The notes below the pieces were generated by a model that saw nothing but the letters and a program-made list of their open reading frames with translations, was not told where the DNA came from and did not search any database. From positions 23,967 to 87,966 of the forward strand of contig CAJUFO010000008.1 of the NCBI GenBank assembly GCA_910585615.1: a DNA stretch of 64,000 nt. The letters are read 5' to 3'. A program made the translations under genes and the position numbers. How positions within the stretch are numbered: the first letter of the stretch is position 1; every line of letters starts with the position of its first letter. This stretch comes from an uncultured Acetatifactor sp. GTDB taxonomy: Bacteria > Bacillota > Clostridia > Lachnospirales > Lachnospiraceae. Positions 8,551-16,824 of this stretch are shown piece after piece.

Positions 8551-9609
8551 CTACGGAAAACAGGGCACCAGCTCCAGCCCCTGGCTCTCCTCCAGTCCGA
8601 ACAGCAGGTTCATGTTCTGCACCGCCTGCCCCGCCGCGCCCTTCACCAGATTGTCCAAAGCCCCCATCATGATGATGCGCCCGGTACGCTGGTCTATGAC
8701 GAAATTAATGTCCACATAATTGCTGCCCTCCACCCATTTCGTCTCCGGGCAGACGCCTTTCTCCAGTACCCGCACAAATCTCTCCCGCGCATAATATCTA
8801 TCATAGACTGCCCGGATCTCCTCATAGGTGGGCAGCGCGCCGTCCGCGCGCCTGTTCAGCTTCGCGTACTCCGTCACCAGGATGCCCCGGTTCATGGGGA
8901 CCAGATGGGGCGTGAAATTTATCATAATCCCACGGTTCGCCGCATACCCTAACTGCTCCTCGATCTCCGGCGTATGGCGATGGCCTGCCACCCCGTAGGC
9001 CTTGATGTTCTCGTTCACCTCGCAGAACAGGTTGGGCACCTTGGCCCCCCGCCCCGCCCCGGAAGTCCCGGACTTCGCGTCCACGATCAGTGTGTCCACG
9101 TCAATCAGCCCCTCCTTCACCAGGGGGTACGCCGTGAGGATGGAGCAAGTTGTATAGCAGCCCGGATTGGCCACCAGCCTGGTCTCGGCTGTTATCTGGT
9201 TCCGGTTCAGCTCGCACAGCCCGTAGACGGCTTCCGGGATGAACTGGGGGGACTTGTGCTCTATCCCATACCATTTCTCATACACCGCCACGTCCTTGAT
9301 TCGGTAATCCGCGGACAGGTCTACAATCTTTGCCTTATTCAATATCCCCTCCGTCAAGAGCCCCGCCAGATATCCCTGGGGCGTCGCCGTGAAGATTACG
9401 TCCGCCTGCTCCGCCAGCTCCTCCAGGTCGTCGTCCCTGCACACGTCCTCCACGATCCGGAACATGTTCTGGTATACCTCATGATATCTTTTGTCTATAT
9501 AGCTGCGGGAGCCGTACCATACGATTTCCGCCTCCCTGTGGCCCATCAGTATCCGCACCAGTTCGCTGCCCGCGTACCCTGTGGCCCCTATTATCCCTGC
9601 TTTGATCAT
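8551..9609 (-). CDS. argC: N-acetyl-gamma-glutamyl-phosphate reductase
   Basis: Start at 9607-9609: GGAGGTG lies about 8 bases upstream and the protein begins MIKAGIIGATGYAGSELVR, the NADPH Rossmann loop. The 352-aa enzyme reduces N-acetylglutamyl phosphate to the semialdehyde. The catalytic Cys is residue 151 in ANPGCYTTCS, and AGRGAKVPNLFCEV plus AYGVAGHRHTPEI (base His) are present. It is the first gene of the arginine cluster and has its own promoter and ARG box. The upstream in-frame extension to 9810 covers the promoter and is not coding. Confidence 0.95.
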   Translation of the reverse strand: MIKAGIIGATGYAGSELVRILMGHREAEIVWYGSRSYIDKRYHEVYQNMFRIVEDVCRDDDLEELAEQADVIFTATPQGYLAGLLTEGILNKAKIVDLSADYRIKDVAVYEKWYGIEHKSPQFIPEAVYGLCELNRNQITAETRLVANPGCYTTCSILTAYPLVKEGLIDVDTLIVDAKSGTSGAGRGAKVPNLFCEVNENIKAYGVAGHRHTPEIEEQLGYAANRGIMINFTPHLVPMNRGILVTEYAKLNRRADGALPTYEEIRAVYDRYYARERFVRVLEKGVCPETKWVEGSNYVDINFVIDQRTGRIIMMGALDNLVKGAAGQAVQNMNLLFGLEESQGLELVPCFP

Positions 9610-9629
9610 CTTCCTGCACCTCCATGGTA

Positions 9630-9657
9630 AGTATAGCACATTTTGTATAAATGTCCA
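9630..9657 (-). promoter_or_regulatory. argC promoter
   Basis: Minus-strand TGGACA (9652-9657) and TATACT (9630-9635) are separated by 16 bases, giving a leader of under 20 bases before the argC ATG. A weak ARG-box match (9644-9657, 11 of 14 to TGMATWWWWATKCA) overlaps the -35, so ArgR/AhrC binding could block polymerase. Confidence 0.7.
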
Positions 9658-9694
9658 CTTCTTTTTTGTTTTTATGCAATTTTCTATAAAATAG

Positions 9695-9708
9695 CGCATA
9701 TTTATGCA
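9695..9708. promoter_or_regulatory. ARG box (ArgR/AhrC operator)
   Basis: CGCATATTTATGCA matches the palindromic ARG box TGMATWWWWATKCA at 13 of 14 positions. It lies 38 bases upstream of the argC -35, and a second weak box overlaps the -35 at 9644-9657. Paired boxes are the normal hexameric ArgR/AhrC arrangement. No argR gene is in the window. Confidence 0.7.
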
Positions 9709-9765
9709 CCTATCATGCTCTCCCCGCCCTTTCGGGCGTTCTATCCAAAAAATGGCGAATTCATG

Positions 9766-9795
9766 TTGACGATATGCTTTATTATAAGGTATAAT
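9766..9795 (+). promoter_or_regulatory. Promoter of the FIST gene
   Basis: TTGACG (9766-9771) and a perfect TATAAT (9790-9795) are 18 bases apart. The leader to the ATG at 9855 is about 50 bases and carries AGGAAGG. The promoter diverges from argC. Confidence 0.75.
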
Positions 9796-9854
9796 CAATG
9801 CTGTTATCAAGATATTTATAAAATATATATGTTATATGAAAGGAAGGCTGCTGC

Positions 9855-10910
9855 ATGAGGCAATTTTTCGGAATGAGCAATCGCGGGGATCTGTCGGAAG
9901 CGGTCCGCAATCTGGACAGCCCGCAGTTCATCATGCTTCTTTCAAACAATGCCCAGTTCGAGGAGCATGTGAAAGCCCTTGAGAAGCTTTACCCTGGCAT
10001 CCCCAGCATCGGATGCATCGGAATGAGCTATGACACCAGGGTAGTGGAAAACGGTGTGGGCATCATCGCTTTTTCAGGAGGGGTCAGCGCTACGGCCAAT
10101 GTGCTGGAGCAGGTATCCGTCATGCCGGTGAAGTATATAGACCGGCTGGAGGCGGACATCAGGAAGATAAACGGATCCAAGCAGGACACCGTATGCATCG
10201 ATTTCTGCAGCGGAAACGATGCCTGTGTCCTGACTACGCTCTATACGTCATTGCGGAGCCGGGGCATCCAGCTTGTGGGAGGCACGGGGGACGGCGGGAA
10301 GGTGTCCGCCAACGGCAAAGTCTATGAGGATTCGGCGGCCTACGCCCTGGTGCGCAACCAGAACGGCCGCGTCAAGACTTATAAGGAGAACATCTACCAC
10401 CAGATGGGCAATTACCGCTTCATCGCCTCCAATACGGACCGGGCCAATTACATCCTCGGCTCCCTGAACGGGAATCCGGCCAAGCAGGTATACCAGAGCA
10501 TCCTGCATGTGACGGATCAGCAGATTTTGACCCAGACCTTCAAGAATCCCTTCGGCAAGCTCAACGGGGACGACACCTGTATCGTCTCTATCAAGGAAGT
10601 CAACGGGAATTCCCTGGCCTGCTTCCGGCAGGTGAACGACTCCGATGTGCTGGTCCTCCTGGAGCTGGGAGATTATCGGGCCATCGTGGACAAGACCATA
10701 GCGGACATCTGCCGGGACTTCCCCAAGCGCTCCGCCGTCTTCTCCGTGAACTGCCTGTTCCGCTACAAGCTGTTCACCGAGCAGCGCTACATGGCCACCT
10801 ACCTGCAGGAAATGGCAAAGCTTGGCAGCCACGCGGGCCTGGTGGGCTATGGGGAGCATTACAACAATCAGTTCGTGAACCAGTCCATGACCTGCGTGGT
10901 ATTTGAATGA
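9855..10910 (+). CDS. FIST-domain sensor protein
   Basis: The 351-aa protein has no signal peptide or membrane helix. The N-terminal half (about 1-190) matches the FIST_N domain, with FIMLLSNNAQFEEHVKALEK, IPSIGCIGMSY and the loop QLVGGTGDGGKVSANGKVYE. The C-terminal half (about 200-351) is FIST_C, ending SHAGLVGYGEHYNNQFVNQS. FIST modules are cytoplasmic sensory domains thought to bind small ligands such as amino acids, usually feeding kinases, cyclases or chemoreceptors. A soluble chemoreceptor gene starts 52 bases downstream, so the two probably form one signalling unit. Confidence 0.85.
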   Translation: MRQFFGMSNRGDLSEAVRNLDSPQFIMLLSNNAQFEEHVKALEKLYPGIPSIGCIGMSYDTRVVENGVGIIAFSGGVSATANVLEQVSVMPVKYIDRLEADIRKINGSKQDTVCIDFCSGNDACVLTTLYTSLRSRGIQLVGGTGDGGKVSANGKVYEDSAAYALVRNQNGRVKTYKENIYHQMGNYRFIASNTDRANYILGSLNGNPAKQVYQSILHVTDQQILTQTFKNPFGKLNGDDTCIVSIKEVNGNSLACFRQVNDSDVLVLLELGDYRAIVDKTIADICRDFPKRSAVFSVNCLFRYKLFTEQRYMATYLQEMAKLGSHAGLVGYGEHYNNQFVNQSMTCVVFE

Positions 10911-10961
10911 CCGTGAAAAGCCATCGGACACTTGACGGAATTGAAATCAGGAGGGTACATA

Positions 10962-11912
10962 ATGTTGTTTTCAAAGAAAGGACATCCAAAGAACGGGCAG
11001 GTGCGCCATGATGAAAAAAGCCTCTATCCCGTGCTGCATGTAACGGACTGCCTGAAGGGCTATCAGAAGGATCTGGCCAAAAAGGAAGTGGAATCCCTGT
11101 TCGAGCTGAGCATGATCGGCAACTCCTTCAGCAGCGTATTGGCTGAGGCCGACCATTTCCAGGAACAGCTCCAGGACTTCGGACAGTCCTTCGCCAGCAT
11201 CAATCAGGCCGCGGGGCAGTTCGACCAGGTGCGGACGGACATCACCCAGACCGTGTCTGAAGCCCAGGGCATGGTGGAGGAGCTGAAAGCCACTTCCGCG
11301 AAGGTGCAGCAGACCTACGCCGATATGGAGAATACCTTCGCCTATCTGCAGACAGCGGTGAAGAGCATCCAGCAGTGCATGGGCAAGATCGTGTCCATCG
11401 CGGACGAGACCAATATCCTGGCCATAAACGCCTCCATCGAGGCGGCCAGGGCCGGAGAACAGGGCAAGGGCTTCGCCGTGGTGGCGGAAAAGGTCCGGGA
11501 ACTGGCCAAGGAGATTAAGGAGCTCACCGACGACGTGGACACCGGCATCCACGATGTGGAATCGGGGGCGAACCAGCTCAACTCCAGCATCCTGGCGTCC
11601 CAGTCGGCTCTGGACCAGGGTTTCGGCATCGTGAACGGCACCTCCGAATCCTTCCAGCAGATCAGCACCGTGGCGGAGGGCACCTCCTCCGTGCAGGCAG
11701 AGATTTCCGGCGTCATAGGCGACTCCCAGAGCGCGCTGCAGGAGCTCTGCCAGTTTTTCGACAGGATAAAGCTCCAGAACCAGGAGGTCATAAAGCATAT
11801 CAGCCGTGCCAGCAATCTGGGCACCACCAAGAGCGCCATGTTCGAGGACATCGACAATATGCTCTCCCAGATCCCGCCCATCATCAAGGATACGGATCCC
11901 AGGAGAGACTGA
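10962..11912 (+). CDS. Soluble methyl-accepting chemotaxis-type signalling protein
   Basis: Start at 10962 (MLFSKKGHPKNG), with GGAGGG about 6 bases before it. The 316-aa protein has no transmembrane helix. An N-terminal 60-80 residues of unclear fold contains VLHVTDCLKGYQKDL. A long coiled coil follows, with the receptor hairpin tip IADETNILAINASIEAARAG (about 145-165) and GFAVVAEKVRELA. The tip is the CheA/CheW-binding region. No che or flagellar gene is nearby. It is co-transcribed with the FIST gene and ends at a strong terminator. Confidence 0.85.
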   Translation: MLFSKKGHPKNGQVRHDEKSLYPVLHVTDCLKGYQKDLAKKEVESLFELSMIGNSFSSVLAEADHFQEQLQDFGQSFASINQAAGQFDQVRTDITQTVSEAQGMVEELKATSAKVQQTYADMENTFAYLQTAVKSIQQCMGKIVSIADETNILAINASIEAARAGEQGKGFAVVAEKVRELAKEIKELTDDVDTGIHDVESGANQLNSSILASQSALDQGFGIVNGTSESFQQISTVAEGTSSVQAEISGVIGDSQSALQELCQFFDRIKLQNQEVIKHISRASNLGTTKSAMFEDIDNMLSQIPPIIKDTDPRRD

Positions 11913-11966
11913 GACCGCCAGCGCTCGGAATCTTTGCCGGACAGGAACCTTCAATGGCACACGAGA

Positions 11967-12008
11967 GGAACTTTCATGGGTACATTTTCGAATGAAAGTT
12001 CCTTTTTT
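11967..12008 (+). terminator. Terminator of the FIST-chemoreceptor operon
   Basis: An 11-bp perfect stem GGAACTTTCAT (11967-11977) pairs with ATGAAAGTTCC (11992-12002) and is followed by six T. It separates this operon from the response regulator downstream. Confidence 0.9.
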
Positions 12009-12073
12009 AACTGTACATCGAACAGGCTTTATGCTTTAGCGCTGTGGCGCAGCGAATCAGATGGGAGGGGCAC

Positions 12074-12733
12074 ATGCATATCCTGATCATAGAGGACGAT
12101 ACGGAATTCCGCCAGGAGCTGGCAGAGCTCCTACAAGGCTCCCTGTACCGCGTCACGGCGCTGGCACGGTTCGATCATATCGCCGGACAGGTCTCCTCCC
12201 TCTCGCCGGACCTCATCCTGCTGGATTTGAACCTCCCGGGGCAGTCCGGCTTCGATGTGTGCGCCGAGATCCGCAAATCCTCGGATGTGCCTGTCATCTT
12301 CGTCACAGGGCGGTCGGATGCCTCGGACGAAGTCACGGCCCTGTTGCAGGGCGGGGACGACTATATCACGAAGCCCTTCCCGCCCGCCGTCCTGCTGGCC
12401 CATATCACCGCCGTGCTGAAGCGGGCGGGCAAAGGGGAGGAGCCGATTCTGGAGCATCGGGGCGCGGCGCTGGATCTGGCCAGAGGCTGCATCCGCTACC
12501 GGGGCACAAGCGCGGAACTGACCAAAAACGAGCTGAAGATATTGGCCTGCCTGTTCCGGCACAAGGGGCGAATCGTGTCCCGCACGGAGCTGGTGGAATA
12601 CCTGTGGGACAATGCCGTCTTCCTGGACGACAATGCCCTGAGCATCCATGTCACCCGCATCCGGGGAAAGCTGGAGGGGCTGGGGCTGTCTGATTTCATC
12701 CGGACGAAACGGGGAATGGGGTACATGATATGA
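12074..12733 (+). CDS. OmpR-family response regulator (BceR-like)
   Basis: The 219-aa regulator starts at 12074 (MHILIIEDD, with GGGAGGGG just upstream). The receiver domain (1-120) shows the acidic pair ED at 8-9, the phospho-Asp in LILLDLNLPGQSG, the switch Thr in VIFVTGRSD and Lys in DDYITKPF. The C-terminal winged helix contains ELTKNELKILACLF and DDNALSIHVTRIRGKL. It overlaps the kinase gene by ATGA. Together with the next three genes it forms a BceRSAB-type module that detects and resists cell-wall-active peptides. Confidence 0.9.
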   Translation: MHILIIEDDTEFRQELAELLQGSLYRVTALARFDHIAGQVSSLSPDLILLDLNLPGQSGFDVCAEIRKSSDVPVIFVTGRSDASDEVTALLQGGDDYITKPFPPAVLLAHITAVLKRAGKGEEPILEHRGAALDLARGCIRYRGTSAELTKNELKILACLFRHKGRIVSRTELVEYLWDNAVFLDDNALSIHVTRIRGKLEGLGLSDFIRTKRGMGYMI

Positions 12734-13767
12734 AATTCGCGGATTACTGCAAGGACAGGCTTTTGCTGCTGATGCTCCACGGCATCTGCATGATGCTGCT
12801 TTCGGCTTTTCTGACTGCCACGGCTTATCCGGCAGGCTGCTGCTACATCATCCTCCTCACCTGGCTAATCCTCCTCACCGCCTGGTTCCTCACGGAATTC
12901 TTTCGCAGAAAGCGCTACTTTAAACAGGTGCAGGCAATCCTGGAGCAGGCCGACCAGAAATACCTGCTGGGCGAACTGATGCCCGCCTCCTTCCGGCTGG
13001 AGGACAGGCTTTACCGGGACATAATCCGAAAGTCCAACAAGTCCGTCATCGAACGGATCCGCTCCATGGAGGATGCCGGACAGGAGTACCGGGAATACAT
13101 CGAAAGCTGGGTGCATGAGATAAAGGCTCCCATAGCGGACATCTATCTGCTCTGCGAGAAGCGAAAGGACGATAGCGCCCGGCGCATCCTGGCCGAAAAC
13201 CGTCGGACGGAGCGCTATGTGGACATGGCCCTCTTCTATGCCCGCTCGGATCAGGTGTACAAGGATTACCTCATCAAAGAGGCCACTCTGCAGCAGACCG
13301 CGGAGGAGGTTCTGCAGAAGAATAAATATGCCCTCATCGAAAACCGCATGCGGGCCAGCGTCCATTGCCCGGACACGGTCTATACCGATGCCAAATGGAT
13401 CGCCTTCATCCTGGAACAGCTCATCCTGAACGCCGTGAAATACAGGCGGGACACGGAGCCTGTGCTGCGAATCTCCACCAGCCGGGCAGGGCGCAATGTC
13501 CTCTTGGCGGTAGAGGACAATGGCTGCGGCATCCCCCAAGAGGAGCTTCCCAGAATCTTCGACAAGGGCTTCACCGGCACCAACGGCAGAGGCGGCGCCA
13601 AAGCCACAGGCATGGGACTGTATCTGTGCCGGAAGCTCTGCGGGAAGCTGGGGATACAGATTCGGGCAGAATCGGCGGCGGGCTTAGGGACGCGGATCTC
13701 TCTGGAATTCCCGGTCAGCGATTATCTCTCCGGCTTTTCCCTGTCAACTAAATCACACAAGGCATGA
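12730..13767 (+). CDS. Sensor histidine kinase, intramembrane-sensing (BceS-like)
   Basis: A 345-aa kinase with two closely spaced N-terminal membrane helices (about 15-60), almost no extracellular loop and no separate sensor domain. This is the layout of BceS-type kinases that read the state of their partner ABC transporter. The H-box is SWVHEIKAPIAD (His near 138), the N-box LEQLILNAVKY, the G1-box EDNGCGIP and the G2-box ATGMGLYL. It begins inside the stop codon of the response regulator. Its stop is followed by a 130-base gap with its own -10 sequence before the transporter genes. Confidence 0.9.
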   Translation: MKFADYCKDRLLLLMLHGICMMLLSAFLTATAYPAGCCYIILLTWLILLTAWFLTEFFRRKRYFKQVQAILEQADQKYLLGELMPASFRLEDRLYRDIIRKSNKSVIERIRSMEDAGQEYREYIESWVHEIKAPIADIYLLCEKRKDDSARRILAENRRTERYVDMALFYARSDQVYKDYLIKEATLQQTAEEVLQKNKYALIENRMRASVHCPDTVYTDAKWIAFILEQLILNAVKYRRDTEPVLRISTSRAGRNVLLAVEDNGCGIPQEELPRIFDKGFTGTNGRGGAKATGMGLYLCRKLCGKLGIQIRAESAAGLGTRISLEFPVSDYLSGFSLSTKSHKA

Positions 13768-13837
13768 TTTCTCCCTGTCTTTCGATATTGAAAGGTTCCC
13801 GCAAGGAAAACCCATACCATATCCTCCCCCTATCTGC

Positions 13838-13843
13838 TATACT
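13838..13843 (+). promoter_or_regulatory. -10 element of the bceAB-like genes
   Basis: TATACT is preceded by TGC (extended -10) and lies 55 bases before the ATPase start. No good -35 is found 16-18 bases upstream, as expected of a promoter that needs an activator such as the adjacent response regulator. Confidence 0.45.
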
Positions 13844-13898
13844 AAGGAATAGACCCTGGGCAGACCCTCTCCCCAGGGCCGAAAGGAGGATTCAGACA

Positions 13899-14669
13899 AT
13901 GGAGCGATCCTATATCCAGGTATGCGATGTGGAAAAATATTACGGCAGCGGCACGGCTGTGGCCAAGGCCATCGACCGGGTCAGTTTCCGTGTGGACAGG
14001 GGCGAGTTCGTAGGGGTCATGGGGGCCTCAGGCTCCGGCAAGACCACGCTGCTGAACATGCTGTCCACCATCGACAGCGTCACCGCCGGGCATATCTATT
14101 ACGAAACTGTAGACATCACGGAGCTGTCCGAAGACAAGCTGTCGGAATTCCGTAAGGAAAACCTGGGCTTCGTCTTCCAGGAGTACAATCTGCTGGACAC
14201 CCTCACCATTGAGGAGAATATCCTGCTGGCCTTGAGCCTGCACCAGCGGGAAAAAGGGGAGGTTCTGTCCCGCTGCCGGGAAATGCTGGATCTCCTGGGG
14301 ATAGACGATGTCCGGGACAAATTCCCCTACCAGGTCTCCGGCGGCCAGAAGCAGCGCTGCGCCTGCGCCAGGGCTCTGGTGAACCGCCCTAAGCTGCTTC
14401 TGGCGGACGAGCCCACGGGGGCGCTGGACTCCCGCTCCGCCCAGACCCTGCTGGAGACCTTCACGGACATGAACAGTCGGCTTGAGGCCACGATCTTCAT
14501 GGTGACCCACGACGCTTTCTCCGCCAGCTACTGCGGGCGAATCCTGTTCTTAAAGGACGGGCAGATCTTCCATGAGCTGCGCCGGGGCGGAAAGAACCGC
14601 CGTGAATTTCTGAACGAAATCCTGGACGTGCTGTCCCTGACAGGAGGTGATTTGTCCGATGCTCGGTAA
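13899..14669 (+). CDS. ABC transporter ATP-binding protein (BceA-like)
   Basis: The 256-aa ATPase starts at 13899, with AAAGGAGGA 8 bases upstream. Walker A is GASGSGKTTL, the Q-loop FVFQEYNLLDTL, the signature VSGGQKQR and Walker B LLLADEPTGALD. The short C-terminal tail after the H-loop (MVTHDAFSA) is typical of Bce-type ATPases. It energises the 10-helix permease encoded next, whose start codon lies 11 bases inside this gene. Likely role: freeing cell-wall precursors from antimicrobial peptides while signalling flux to the kinase. Confidence 0.9.
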   Translation: MERSYIQVCDVEKYYGSGTAVAKAIDRVSFRVDRGEFVGVMGASGSGKTTLLNMLSTIDSVTAGHIYYETVDITELSEDKLSEFRKENLGFVFQEYNLLDTLTIEENILLALSLHQREKGEVLSRCREMLDLLGIDDVRDKFPYQVSGGQKQRCACARALVNRPKLLLADEPTGALDSRSAQTLLETFTDMNSRLEATIFMVTHDAFSASYCGRILFLKDGQIFHELRRGGKNRREFLNEILDVLSLTGGDLSDAR

Positions 14670-16782
14670 GCTTGCCCTGCGCAACGTGATGCGCTCCGCC
14701 AGGGATTATCTGGTGTACTTCCTGACCATGACGGTGGTGTCGGCTATCATGTTCGCCTTCCATTCCCTGCTCTTCTCCAGAGAAATTCAGCAGCTGTTCG
14801 ATATGGCCGTCATCTTCGCGGCTCTGGTGGGCATGGCCACCTTCTTCGTGGTTCTGATCGTGGCGTGGCTGATCAACTACATGGTCCGTTTCATCCTGGA
14901 GAAAAGGAGCCGGGAGTTCGGCATCTATCTGCTGATCGGCATGAAGAAGAAGGAAATCTCCCGTCTGTACATGCGGGAGAGCCTGCTGCTGGGGGCCGCC
15001 GCCTTTGCCGGAGGTCTGGCTCTGGGCATGCTGCTACAGCAGATTCTGCTGGCAATCCTGTATAGTATGATCATGATGGAATACCGTCCCAGGCTGGAAT
15101 GGAGCGCTGGATGCCTTATCACCACGGCCGCCTGCTATGGCGGATGCTACCTGCTGGCCCTTCTTCGGTGCAGAGGCAAGTTCCGGAGGATGAACATCCA
15201 TGCCCTGATAAGCAGCCAGAAACAGAACGAGGAGATCCGGGAGTCCCACGAGCGGGCGAAGCGCTGGCTGCTGCCCCTCTCCGGCGTATTTCTCCTGGTC
15301 TTTGCGCTGTTCCTGTTCTTCTTCAAGGCATGGGATGTCCCTGTAATCCTGGGCTTCCTCCTGGGGCTGGTGGTGACGATCTATGTCTTTTACACCGGCG
15401 TGGCGGCCTGGGTCATCTGCTACATCCGCCGAAAGGGGAAGGGGATATTCAAGGGGCAGAACCTGTTCCTGCTGCGGCAGTTCTCCTCCAAGCTGAAGAC
15501 CCTGCGGTTCACTTTGGGCACCCTGACCTCCCTGTTCGTCCTGGCGCTGCTGGGTTGTGCCATCGCTTTGATGTTCAATGACTACCAGAACCAGACCTTG
15601 CTGGACAAATGGCCCTTCGACGTGATGGTCTTCAGCAGCGACACCCGGGACGCCTTTCAGGAGGAGCTGGAGGTGCTGAACCGGGAATGCGGCGTGAAGG
15701 AGACTTTAATCTACGATATCCGTCAGAACGGGACCGACACAGTGAACGCGTGGCTATACTCCCACTTAAAGACCTTTGACGGGGCGTACACCAGTGCGGA
15801 CGGCAGCCTGGACCGGGAGGCGCTGGGCAGGGACGAGATTTGGGCCTATTATGAGTATGACACTTATCTGGCCCTGTCCGACTACAACCGCCTCCGGGAG
15901 ATGGCGGGGCTGCTGCCTGTGGAATTGGAGGAGGGGGAGTTTTTGCTGCATCTGAAGGAGCGGGTCTGGGACGAGACCGGAGATTTCACCGGGGAGCTGG
16001 AGATTCGGGTGGATTCGGGTTCCGGAGAGCCGGGGGGCAGCGCGGAGCCGGGTTCCAGGATTGCGGAGCACTCCACACGTCTCCGTCCCGCGGGCGTCTA
16101 TACGGAGCCCCTCTCCCAGGACGGCCACAATGGCGCGGATTATCTGCTCATCGTCTCTGACCGGACGGCAGAGCGCATGACCCCCTACTACCGACTGCTC
16201 ACGGCCAATCTGGAGGGCCGCGCCCCTGATGACCTGCTGCAGAAGCTGGACGCCCTCCCCTCCGGGGACAGCAGCATGGACTTCGGCGGCCATCGCGAAA
16301 ACACGGACATGGCCTGCGGAACGGACAATATCGTGGTATATGTGGTCACGAACATCGTCAGGGACAACCTGATTCCGGAGGTGAAGTTCATGCTGTCCTC
16401 CATCATCTTCGCTCTGGTCTACATCGGCCTGGTGTTCGTCTGTGTAGCGCTGACGGTGCTGTCCGTGCAGCAGCTCTCGGATTCCGCCAAGTACCGGTTC
16501 CGCTACCAGGTGCTGCACCAGATCGGGCTGAGCCACCGGGAGATTTCCAGGGTCATCCTGAAGCAATTGGCAGGCTTCTACCTCTGCCCCATCCTGTTCG
16601 CGGCGCTGATCAGCGGGACAATGGCGGTGTATCTGGGCTGGAAGTTCAATGTCCACACCGGCACCCACACTATGGCCGCTGGCTATTTCGGGCTGGCCTT
16701 CCTATTGTTCCTGTGCGTGTACGCCGTGTATTTCGTGGTGACTTATGTGGGCTTTCTGCGGAATGCCCTGACGAAAGCATAA
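14659..16782 (+). CDS. ABC transporter permease, FtsX type (BceB-like)
   Basis: The 707-aa permease starts at 14659 with AGGAGGTGA 8 bases before it. It shows one N-terminal helix, groups of helices up to about residue 310, a large extracellular domain of about 200 residues between helices VII and VIII (about 315-560), and three C-terminal helices. This matches BceB, where the outer domain binds peptide and defines specificity. The extracellular domain carries a Gly/Ser/Pro-rich stretch near 455-475 (DSGSGEPGGSAEPGSR). Confidence 0.9.
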   Translation: MLGKLALRNVMRSARDYLVYFLTMTVVSAIMFAFHSLLFSREIQQLFDMAVIFAALVGMATFFVVLIVAWLINYMVRFILEKRSREFGIYLLIGMKKKEISRLYMRESLLLGAAAFAGGLALGMLLQQILLAILYSMIMMEYRPRLEWSAGCLITTAACYGGCYLLALLRCRGKFRRMNIHALISSQKQNEEIRESHERAKRWLLPLSGVFLLVFALFLFFFKAWDVPVILGFLLGLVVTIYVFYTGVAAWVICYIRRKGKGIFKGQNLFLLRQFSSKLKTLRFTLGTLTSLFVLALLGCAIALMFNDYQNQTLLDKWPFDVMVFSSDTRDAFQEELEVLNRECGVKETLIYDIRQNGTDTVNAWLYSHLKTFDGAYTSADGSLDREALGRDEIWAYYEYDTYLALSDYNRLREMAGLLPVELEEGEFLLHLKERVWDETGDFTGELEIRVDSGSGEPGGSAEPGSRIAEHSTRLRPAGVYTEPLSQDGHNGADYLLIVSDRTAERMTPYYRLLTANLEGRAPDDLLQKLDALPSGDSSMDFGGHRENTDMACGTDNIVVYVVTNIVRDNLIPEVKFMLSSIIFALVYIGLVFVCVALTVLSVQQLSDSAKYRFRYQVLHQIGLSHREISRVILKQLAGFYLCPILFAALISGTMAVYLGWKFNVHTGTHTMAAGYFGLAFLLFLCVYAVYFVVTYVGFLRNALTKA

Positions 16783-16824
16783 GACAGAGCCTGTGCGGGG
16801 ACCACATGTCTGCGGGAATTTCCC

